This document shows positions 1-8,650 of a stretch of DNA of 23,089 nucleotides, piece after piece. A program made the position numbers and the translations under genes. This DNA is from Gryganskiella cystojenkinii (lineage: Eukaryota; Mortierellomycota; Mortierellomycetes; Mortierellales; Mortierellaceae). Location of the stretch: the NCBI GenBank assembly GCA_015852425.1, contig JAAAIG010000531.1, positions 3,999-27,087 of the forward strand, written 5' to 3'. The notes below the pieces were generated by a model. The model searched no databases. It had not been told where the DNA came from and saw only the letters and a program-made list of their open reading frames with translations. Every line of letters starts with the position of its first letter. The stretch's first letter is position 1.

Positions 1-78
1 TGGACTCCTTTCAAAAAAAAAAAAAAACGTGGGCTATCTACATACAAAGTGCCAGTAGAGTGAGAATTCTTTTTCCTC
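1..78. other. 3' flank of the catalase-family gene
   Basis: This short stretch lies beyond the TAA stop of the minus-strand catalase-like gene. It contains a run of about 14 A on the plus strand near positions 14-27, which is poly(U) in the gene's transcript. Nothing else is recognisable. Confidence 0.4.
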
Positions 79-1434
79 TTAAGCAGTAGGGATCGAAGTC
101 GGTTCCTCACGCACGACACCGTTCTGGGCATCACGGACACGACTGATCCGCTCATAAACGACCTTTCTTGCCCGGTTAATCGAACCCAAGGGCCGATGTT
201 CTGGCAGACAATGCCAAGGATTGAAACTCAACCGTTCACCCATTTTGAACAACGGAGTGTTCTCGCTCACATCCTGTTGTGGAACGGTGATCGTCGCAAC
301 CGGATGGAACGGGGACTCTTGCTCGGACCATTCTGTCATGGAATCTTCCACATCCATGTGGGGACCCTTGCGAGTTTGGATCATAAAAATGAATTCGACG
401 GGTCCCTTGGCCAGGGTCGCTTTGGCAGCGTCGACCAAGAAGTGATCCGGCGCATTCGCTGGAGGTAGGGGATCCTTTTGGGACGAGACCGGCTTGATCG
501 AATACTTGACCGCCTGTCTATCTGGTCCAACACCGAGTTGAAACGGAACTGTGGAATAGTACTGTATCTGCAACGGATTACTGATCTTTCCGGACGAGAT
601 CAACCCAGCGTTCACGGTACCTTTCCACCCAAGTGTGAATGGGATCGTGGCCTTTTGCAAAAGAGTTCCCTGGGATTTCTCCAACAGGGCCAGGTATCGA
701 TCCGACATGTTGGTCAAAAAGAACGGGTGATTGATCATGACAAAGTCCTGGGTCTGAGCATGTTTATCGGACTCGAGGACTTTCTCTCCAGGGACGCCAA
801 GCAACTTGATAGCAAACCCACGTGCATCGTCATGTTTATCATTCTGTTTCGCGTCTCCAGAACCGTTCGACAGCCGGATGATGGTCTCGTAGGACTTGCC
901 AGGGACAAAGACACCCTTGGCAAACTGGGCTGGAATATCATCATGGACTCGAAAAACTGCACGGAGAACACTGGTGGAACGAGCATGGACGTCACGACGA
1001 GCCTGGGTTCCCGCGGGGTATTGCTTATGGATGCCTTGCTCGATCACATTGGCCATCTGGGTAGCGAGGTGGGCTTCATCGTGCTGGAGACGTTCACCGA
1101 GTTGTTCGTCGATAGTGGGAAAGGGGACGTCATGTGAAGCGTCGGGAGCAGGAGGATGAGGAGCGTGGTGGGTGGAAGAGGTGGACATGGTGCGGTGGTG
1201 GTGGTGGTGCGAAAGAGTAAAAGTGCTGTAAATAGCAGGAGTTCTTAAAAGAGGAATAAGAGATGGAGTAAAAGAAGAAGAAGGGGAAGAGGGGATGATC
1301 GCAAAAGGTCCTTTTAGGTAAAAGGAAGAAGGAAGAGAGGTGGTTGTTGGAATATTTCGGAAAATGGAGGTGGTTCGGAGTTGGCGTGGGAGTGACGAGG
1401 CAGAAAGGGAAAGAGAAATCCGAGAGGGGAGCAT
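79..1434 (-). CDS. Short catalase-family haem protein with candidate mitochondrial presequence (alternative start at 1188)
   Basis: Predicted haem-dependent catalase or peroxidase-like enzyme of the short catalase-domain clade, which includes low-activity catalase-related peroxidases and allene-oxide-synthase-like proteins. The gene is intronless with a TAA stop at 79-81. The ATG at 1434 gives 451 residues and the ATG at 1188 gives 369. Counting from 1188, the distal histidine is probably His68 in DVHARS. INHPFF (about 152-157) lies where catalases carry the distal Asn/FF motif. The proximal ligand is Tyr345 in RKVVYERISRVR, matching the catalase spacing R-x3-Y-x4-R-x-R. The ATGs at 1434 and 1188 are in frame with no other ATG between them. 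The 82-residue extension has no Asp or Glu and is rich in Ser, Arg and Leu, like a mitochondrial presequence. Both starts have A at -3. The substrate (H2O2 or a lipid hydroperoxide) cannot be told. No C-terminal SKL-type peroxisomal signal is present. Family call is firm; start is uncertain. Confidence 0.87.
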   Translation of the reverse strand: MLPSRISLSLSASSLPRQLRTTSIFRNIPTTTSLPSSFYLKGPFAIIPSSPSSSFTPSLIPLLRTPAIYSTFTLSHHHHHRTMSTSSTHHAPHPPAPDASHDVPFPTIDEQLGERLQHDEAHLATQMANVIEQGIHKQYPAGTQARRDVHARSTSVLRAVFRVHDDIPAQFAKGVFVPGKSYETIIRLSNGSGDAKQNDKHDDARGFAIKLLGVPGEKVLESDKHAQTQDFVMINHPFFLTNMSDRYLALLEKSQGTLLQKATIPFTLGWKGTVNAGLISSGKISNPLQIQYYSTVPFQLGVGPDRQAVKYSIKPVSSQKDPLPPANAPDHFLVDAAKATLAKGPVEFIFMIQTRKGPHMDVEDSMTEWSEQESPFHPVATITVPQQDVSENTPLFKMGERLSFNPWHCLPEHRPLGSINRARKVVYERISRVRDAQNGVVREEPTSIPTA

Positions 1435-2576
1435 TTTCGGAAAAAAAGAGCGACAAGAGGAAAAGGGAAGGTGCGTGCGTGCTTGTCTTGGTTGGTGTCG
1501 TCGTCTTAATTTGTTGGGAGTGACGATGGGTGAGGCAAAGGTCGGCGTGCAAAAAGAGAAAAAACGAAAAAAAAGAAAGGGAACTCTCTTTAAAACGGAC
1601 TTGTCCTCTTTGCCACCAAATGTAAAGAAAGGCATGCTTTTGGGAAACAACAGGAAGGAGATTGACAATTCTCATTGCTGCATTACAATGCATGCATATT
1701 AATGTCGAATGAAAGCAATCTCTTCCTCCTCCTTCTCCTTGTGAAGGAGAGGCCAGAGTGGGGCCATCCTTCTTGCAATAATAAAAAAAACAATGAGGTA
1801 AGCATGACCACTCAGTATCACCGCATCGATATCTTTTCGCACATGAAAGGAAAAGAAAGGTCCGACCGATTCTTGGTGGATGCCCTGTTCTTTCTTTGGA
1901 AACATTTTATTTGCTGCCACACACGATGATTGTCTTGATCTGCTGCGGTACTACAGGCACTCCCTATGTCCCTCAGAAAGATAGATAGACAGGACGTGCT
2001 GTTGTTAGATTTCTCTCTCTGGGTAGATGGCCAATAGGCGCGTTGTCATGTTCGCGCCAACATTGCCAGTCACGGGAGGCGTGTGATATCTCCCCACAAG
2101 AAAGTGTTGTTCAAGAAGGCTTGTTGTCAAGAACATTAGTCCCCATTTGTCCATCGTCCCTTTCTTCTTTCGATCGGATTGATTACTTGGACTCTCTCAT
2201 CCCCTTTTACTTTATTCGCTCTCTCTCACGACGCACACACCCAAAGCCTGGAGATTTAATTACCAAAAAAAGGCTGATTGACGGGAGCTCGTTTTCCACA
2301 TCACTTTCCATCCCTTTCCACATCCTTCTCCCATTCTATTAATTACCTTCCTTGCGTCGCATCTGTACGTATCAACCATACCCCTTTCTTCATTCACTCG
2401 TGCGTTGGCCGACTCCACTGCCAAAAACAGCCCACTTGTTCCACTCACTCATACTTCTCTTTTGTTTGCGAACTACACTTAAAACAAAACAACATAGATC
2501 CCTCACCACTTTCTCATATACATCTTGAACCACCTCTAGAAACAGGGGCAAAAGTCAACAAACACCCGAGGAAAAC
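1435..2576. promoter_or_regulatory. Divergent intergenic region between the catalase-like and BAT2_N genes
   Basis: About 1.1 kb without a supportable gene. The side next to the catalase-like gene is pyrimidine-rich on the minus strand (about 1500-1600), a common context for fungal transcription starts. A CCAAT pentamer lies at 2031-2035 on the plus strand. The last 300 bases before 2577 are CT-rich and serve as the likely leader of the downstream gene. The open frames here are low complexity or begin with non-ATG codons. Confidence 0.5.
2031..2035 (+). promoter_or_regulatory. CCAAT element
   Basis: GGCCAATAGG sits about 545 bases upstream of the BAT2_N start codon, a possible binding site for the fungal CCAAT-binding (HAP/NF-Y) complex. 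Position relative to the true transcription start is unknown, so this is a motif match only. Confidence 0.25.
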
Positions 2577-5500
2577 ATGAAGGGCTACCGGAACCAGGGC
2601 AAGTCTCTCTCTTTCTCTCACACACACACACTCTCTCTCTCTCCTCCTCATATTATATTCTCACCTCGCATTGAAACGATTTGTTGTTGTAACTCGAAAC
2701 CAATGCACTAAGAGACGCGCTCTTTTTGTTTGTTGTGTAGTCGTGCCTGAAAATGTGGTCGACTCTTCACCTCTGCTGACACTTTCATACTGATTTGCTC
2801 TCACTCCTCCCAACTACCCTCATTATAGGTGGCCGACCCAAAGCCCAACCAGCCAAGGTCTCTGCTCCTATCCCCATGAACCTTCCAAGCCGCCGTCAGG
2901 AAAAGCAGGGACACGACCATTCACTCTCACCAGCCTCAAGTTGGGGTTCACCCTCCGCTTCTTCCACCGCTGTCCTTGTCTCTTCCTCATCTACATCTTC
3001 GCCTATGGTCGACGGTACGAGTCCTCAGTTGACCACAACTCCAACATTGGTGGCCAGTGCTACAGCTGGTAGTGTTGGTGGTGGTGGTGGTGGAAACAGT
3101 AGCAATGGCACCACACCGCTTGTTGGAGCGAGCGACTCGCCTCATCTCGAACATTCAAACCTTACTACCGGATCCCCGCTACTCAAGACAGCACCGAGAG
3201 CTTGGGGTGTCGTGAATGCTCCAACATCATCAGTAGCCGAGAATCAGCAGCAAAATGTAGACGAGGATTTCCCAACAGCGGCTGAGGCAGCCAAGAAGAC
3301 GATTACGACAACGGCGACAAACGATCACAATGGTATGCTGTAACTTATACTATCTCTTTTCTTGCTTGCATTCTTTTCTTGTTCTTTACCGATTCAGATC
3401 TGGTTTGGGGTCAGGTACATCTGAAGTGGAAGAGACCCCACACCGCCCGCCTTCATGCCATCCTTCGTCTGTGATTTTGCCACTAATATATTACATTCCT
3501 GACCACACGTGACATATTTTAGATCATATCAATACCCAGCACCCAAAGACAGCACCTTCAACAACACCTTCAGCAACAAGCAACACATCTACATCAACAG
3601 CAGGCACAAAGCCACCGACAGTATGTCTATCTTCTCATTTCGCTGCACGAAAAGACCAGGTATTCATGATTCAGAATCAAAGACTGATATTTGCCCATTT
3701 TTTGTTCATAGACCACTACCTCAACAACATCAGGCAACGCAGGCGAGGCCATGTCCAAGACCGTCTCAACACTCTCTACAGAAAACAACTGGGACGAAGT
3801 AAGTGAATAGACTCTGTTGATACTACCGATTTTTGATCCTTTTTTTTTGTTCTCTTCTGCTAGACCATCTTTTTTTTTTCTTCTTTTTCCTTTCGACTGA
3901 AAATTAACACAGTTTGCATCTATAATCAATTTAAACAAATTAGGCGGACGACGATGAGGAAATGGACTTCTTGAATGCGGAAAAAATCGAGTTTGCAGAT
4001 GGATCTGTAATTGTTACCTCTGCTGTCGCTGCGACGTCTTCATCTGCCGCAACACCCGCGCCCGAGATTCGTAAACCATCCGGCCCACCTGTTAATGTCT
4101 GGCACCAGAAACAAGAACGTGAGCGCGAAAAGGAACGGGAACAACGTGAACAACGGGAAAAGCAACAGCGTGAACAACAACAACAGCGGGAGCAACAACG
4201 TGATCATCGTGAACGAGTCGTCGAACGGGGTGATGTCGATTACAACCGCTCTTGGCCTGCTGGTTCTGGTGGAGGTAGTAGCAATCGTGACCCTACTTCG
4301 CCCTCCCATCCAAAAGGCGCTCCTGGAGGTATCAGTACAGGTAGTGGTGGTGATAGACCTCATCCCCCTCTTTGGCAGGGCGCGCCGTCAGGGGGCAACA
4401 GAGACATGGACCATCCACAGCACCCACACTATTCAAATCGCCGTCCAAGCTATGATCGAGGAAGCCATCCAGGTCCCAATCAAGGTTCTTATGGTAGTGG
4501 CAATCAGCGTAGAGAGTCCCATGGAAACGTCAGTGGTAGCGGTGGACCTAAAGATCAACAACAATACCCATCTCCACCCCGCCGTGAATCCATCGGCAAG
4601 GATCCTCATTTTAACCAAGGAGGGGGAGCAGGACCACCGCGCCGAGACTCCTACCCTGACCGTGAACGTCGAGATTCGTATGGAAGCAACAGCAGCCAGA
4701 ACAGACCACCTCAACATCATGGCCGGGATCGGGACCGTGAACCTTTTTACCAGGACCGTTCTCGTCGTCCACACGAACCTTTCCCTGAACGAGAACAATT
4801 TGATGTGCAGGTTATGTCCAGAGAACAATACCCCTCACGGGATCCTCATCATTCTTCACAGCAACAACAGCACCCTGGTGGACCATCTCGAGGAAGCGGT
4901 CGTCCAGATCGTCACGACCGTTCAGATCGCTCAGAGCATGGCCCCCCTTCCTCGGGTGGTCGAGGTGGTCCACGCGATATGCCTGGTCCTTATAGCTCGT
5001 CGCGAATGCCTTCTCATGCACCTACGGGACCCCCATCAGCCGAATTCGATCGACCTCCACAAGTAACCGAAGATCAACGGGAGGCTATGAAACAGGCTGC
5101 AGAAGAGGCTCGAAAGCGTCGACAGGATGAGGAGCGTCATTACGAGGAAGCTGCAGCACGAGCGCGAGCACGAGCTGCAGAGATGGCCAAGGCAGCGGAG
5201 GAGAAGAAGCTTGCAGAGGAAGCAGAACGGGTTGCGAAAGCTAAAGCAGAAGCCGAGGCAGCCGAAGCAGCCGCTAAACTCAAGAAGATACAAGAGGAGG
5301 AAGAAGCCGAGAAGGCAAAGGCGCTCAAACGCAAGGAAGAAGAGGAGGCAAAGGCTTCTTCAGATTTAATATCATCAGCAACATCTGCTGCTTCACGCAC
5401 GCTTCGAGAGGACGCCCCCGAGCATATCAAAGAATTTGGTGATCCCCGATACCGACCCGTTATAAACAAGACGTTGAGTGAGACTGAAAAGCAGGATGCT

Positions 5501-7744
5501 TTTGCGGCTTGGAAGGCTTTGCCACAACGGTTGGCCAAGGAAGAACAGGAACGTGTGGCGAAGATTCGAGAGGCGCGTCGATTGGAAGAGGAAAGGGTTG
5601 CCGGGATCCCGTCTGTTTCGTCACCGACTCGATCTGGCGCGGCCTCGACCGGTGCATCGTCTGCGGGCACTACGGAATCCAAGATTGCACCCTGGACGAG
5701 AAAAGAGGCTAATAGCAACCACAGCAAAACTCACGAGCCTGCTCCGGAAGCGGGTATTCGCAAGGTCATGAACAGGATCGAGGAGAGTCTTAACCGTCCA
5801 GGCGCGGCTACGCAGGATTTGGATACTCCAGCTGTTGCCGCTGGCGCCTCCAAGACCAAGACGGATGACGGACAGTCTGCAACGACGAACACTTCGGTGA
5901 CCGCAACTGTTAACAACACCACAGCGGAAGCCACTCAGCCAAAGACCAGCAAAAACCAAAGATCCTCCAAGGCCTTGGGAGAACGTGAGATCGAGCATGC
6001 CAACCGTAAAGAGCAAAAGGCCGGCTCAACAAAGTCTGTCGAGGAGACCAATGGCGCTAAAGCCGAGGTCTCTGTCGCGAATGGCGATGTCAAGAAATCA
6101 GGATTAGTCAAGGAGACGACTACCAAGACCAAGGCTGAAGTCGCGCATGTGAAGGAACATCATTACGGACCGGGCAACTATCCTGCCAAGATGAACGGCT
6201 TTACAGGATCGGTCTCGATCGAGGACCTCCCCAAGATCTATATACGTCTGTCAAAGCAGGGAGCCGGATGCATGGTCCTCGAACCGCCCGTTCAGCCCTC
6301 ACAAGAATCCAACCGTGCGAGTCGCCGTCTCGGTCCTTCAGGAGTGATGATTCCAGGAGGAACAAAGTCCTCAGGTCTGTCCTCGAAGCGCGGATCACTA
6401 AGCAACTCTTCCTCGGCCATCATCTTCCCGACCAGTGTGGAGCAAGCGGCCAAGAACCGAGCTGGAAGTCTTAGTTTCATGGTCGACTCTGAAATCGATG
6501 ATTCCCCTTCTTTGACGACGACAACGACGACTGGAGCAACAGCGGTCGTGGCGGTTCAGACCGAGAAAGCGGTTACTACGCCCACAATGGAGTGGCGAGA
6601 TACTGTCAACAATCACCGAGTCTTCTCTCCTGGTAACGCTCTCGCCATCACACATCACCAGAGTCCTGGGTCCACTGCAGGTATGGGAGGATCACCTGCA
6701 AGCGACAGTGCCAAACGTGCCTGGGATTCAGCTGCGGGATCCTCCACTGATGCGCAGACTGGCGGTGCACCGATCGTTGGTTGGGGATCACCTGAACCTT
6801 CGAGCATGCGTTACGGTGGCAATGTCACTGGTGCCAGTGTGTCGATGGGCGCAGGAGCAGGCACCGGAAATCAGTATTTCGCACCCTTCTTCCAGGGCTT
6901 TCCTGCCGGCGGACCTATGCATGGACCTGTTCACCCACAGATGTACATGATGTATCCTCCACCTCGTGGCACCGTAGGCCCACCCATGGCACCGTTCCCT
7001 GCCAATATGTCGCCGTTAATGGGAACCGCAGCAGGCGTCGGAGCCGGATCTGGAGGACCTAGGGATTTGTCATCGCCGTCACCACCTCTGGGCGGTGATG
7101 TGAACGAGAGCAGCTCTAACGCGAACAACAGCAGTGCTGGAACACCAGAGATAATCAACAGTCATCATTGGTTGCCACGGTTTTCGGCTGCTGGGGATGC
7201 ACCGACTTCTGCAGTCTCCGCTGCAGCATCGGCGGTTCACCAACAACAAGAGGGTATGGTTCCTCTTCACTTGATGACGGTGGTTCCTACGGGTCAACAA
7301 CAGCAGTCGATCGCTGCTGCGGCCGCGTCGATTAACCGAGTGCCTGCTGTGCAACAGGGTCGTTCGTTTGATGGGGAAGATTGGGTTCGACCCGGTATCG
7401 GCGGACCTGCAGGTACGCCTCAGAGTTCAGCGGCGGGACCGTCCTGGAGTCCTCCTACTGGACCTGGACCTATGGGTCATTATCCTCATCATCCTCAGCA
7501 CCATCAGCAACATCATCATCACCATGTGGGTCAGCATCAACACTTCCAGCAACATCAACAGAGGTCATCTCAACATCATCAAGCGCAACAACAGCAGCAG
7601 ACTCCTTACCAGCCTCAATCTCATCACGCGCTACAGCAACAACAACCGCATGGAGGATATGGTAGTGGACACCGTGGTGGTGGCCGAGGTGGATTCAGTG
7701 GATTTTCTGTGAACTCTCGAGAGTTCCGGCCTCGTGGTATCTAA
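2577..7744 (+). CDS. BAT2/PRRC2 N-terminal-domain-like, low-complexity RNA-associated scaffold protein (five exons)
   Basis: Exons 2577-2598, 2829-3332, 3523-3620, 3712-3798 and 3944-7744 join in frame to 4512 nt, 1503 residues, stop TAA. The N-terminus contains PIPMNLPSRRQEKQGHD followed by SSWGS, closely resembling the start of plant MOS1 and animal PRRC2 (BAT2_N: NLPS, E..G.D, then SW/GW). Exons 4 and 5 join as NNWDE-ADDDEEMDFLNAEK, an acidic W-D-E...MDF block. Then come an E/R/Q-charged tract (about 291-335), long Gly/Pro/Arg/Ser disorder, a strong Ala/Glu/Lys coiled coil (about 611-710), a FGDPRYRPVINKTLSE block, and a His/Gln-rich tail ending in RGG-type repeats (HRGGGRGGF). PRRC2 proteins associate with RNA granules and translation; cytoplasmic RNA association is inferred. 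The first intron needs a GC donor. Family call rests on motif similarity, not on a search. Confidence 0.8.
2599..2828 (+). other. GC-AG intron 1 of the BAT2_N gene
   Basis: The 22-nt first coding exon ends in phase 1 just before GCAAGT, and exon 2 begins after TTATAG at 2829. A GT donor two or three bases away would put exon 2 in the wrong frame, so a GC-AG intron of 230 nt is the model that preserves the BAT2_N reading frame. Confidence 0.65.
2604..2650 (+). repeat. Compound CT/CA microsatellite inside intron 1
   Basis: A run of CT dinucleotides, then a CA run of about 5-6 units, then a second CT run and CTC triplets. It begins five bases after the GC donor, so length variation here would act very close to the splice site. 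Confidence 0.85.
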
Positions 7745-8650
7745 GAAGGAAGCTGCCTGGATCCTCCCCCTGATTCCCTATGTACTTTTGCCAGTTGAGA
7801 GACTCTGTCTTTGTCGCTCTTTGCAGCCTTATATCTTTTGTTTTTCTTTTCGTCAATCTTTTTTTTTTTTTTTCCCTACTTCCTTGTAAAGTACTTTTCC
7901 ATTGTATCAAGAGCTATCCCCCCTTTTGTCTTTCGTTTTAGTTTTCATTCTTCTTTTTTCATTTCTTTCCTTGTCGTTATTTTGTTCTCTTGTTTCGTGT
8001 CTTCAGAAAAAAGAAATAGCTTTTTTTTCTTTCTTTTGTCTTTCATCCATGTAGAAAACAAACTTCTCAAGCGATAACCCGATCAGAGCTCTAATGAAAA
8101 AAAGAAAAACACAAACAAAAAAGCTATCACATCCATATGCTTGCTTCTCCACATTTCAAAAGTTGGCAGACAAACCTCTCGCAGAGTGAGTCCTGTTCAT
8201 GCGAAGAAAGTGGTGAGCGTGCTCTACTGACTGATAGACGTTTCGAGCTGGAAAGGGTTCTCACTCTCACACCTTCTTCTGCTGCTGCGAGTCAATTTTT
8301 GTGATGTTAATACCACGCTGATCAAAAAAAGTGAGGGTGTTCAGTTGTCAACTTCTGGCACTCTTCCCATTCTTCAGCTAAACGTTGGCTCTCACACACA
8401 CACTTCTGTTGTCCTTTTCATTCTTGCTTTCCTTATTTTCTTTACCACCACATCGACCTATCCCTTTGGTACTGTGTCTTATCTGTCCCAGAGCTGATTT
8501 AACCAACGTCGAATTCGGTTGCCAGAACCGCACAGGACTCTGTGTGTGTCTTTTCATCCCAGAGTTCCACTCCCTCTTTTTTTATTTTTTTTTTTATTTT
8601 TTTTTTGGCCTACAGGCCGTCCAAACCGTTCTGAAAAAAAATCGAAAATC
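7745..8650. other. 3' UTR of the BAT2_N gene and upstream region of the next gene
   Basis: About 900 bases without a supportable gene. The first 350 bases are T-rich, including a run of about 15 T near 7859-7873, fitting a 3' UTR and polyadenylation region. The rest is a CT-rich upstream region for the gene starting at 8651. Frames seen here consist of Phe/Ser-rich translation of the pyrimidine tracts. Confidence 0.45.
8576..8615 (+). other. Possible 5' UTR 3' splice site upstream of the 8651 gene
   Basis: A pyrimidine tract broken by single A residues is followed by GGCCTACAG ending at 8615, 36 bases before the ATG. This is the shape of an intron end. No convincing donor was found, so a leader intron is only possible. 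Confidence 0.3.

Noticed and set aside
478..1137. Plus-strand open frame of about 220 codons opposite the catalase-like gene
   Set aside because: It is antisense to a clearly conserved catalase domain and resembles nothing; it is a codon-bias shadow.
1130..1693. Minus-strand frame overlapping the catalase leader
   Set aside because: It is a Phe/Ser/Pro/His-rich translation of the pyrimidine-rich leader in another frame, with no recognisable domain.
2043..2580. Plus-strand short frames just before the BAT2_N gene
   Set aside because: They lie in the CT-rich leader, lack protein-like composition and do not connect in phase to the next exon.
8519..8650. Upstream extension of the 593-residue protein
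   Set aside because: It begins with TTG and reads through a poly(T) tract as poly-Phe; the ATG at 8651 has a normal context.
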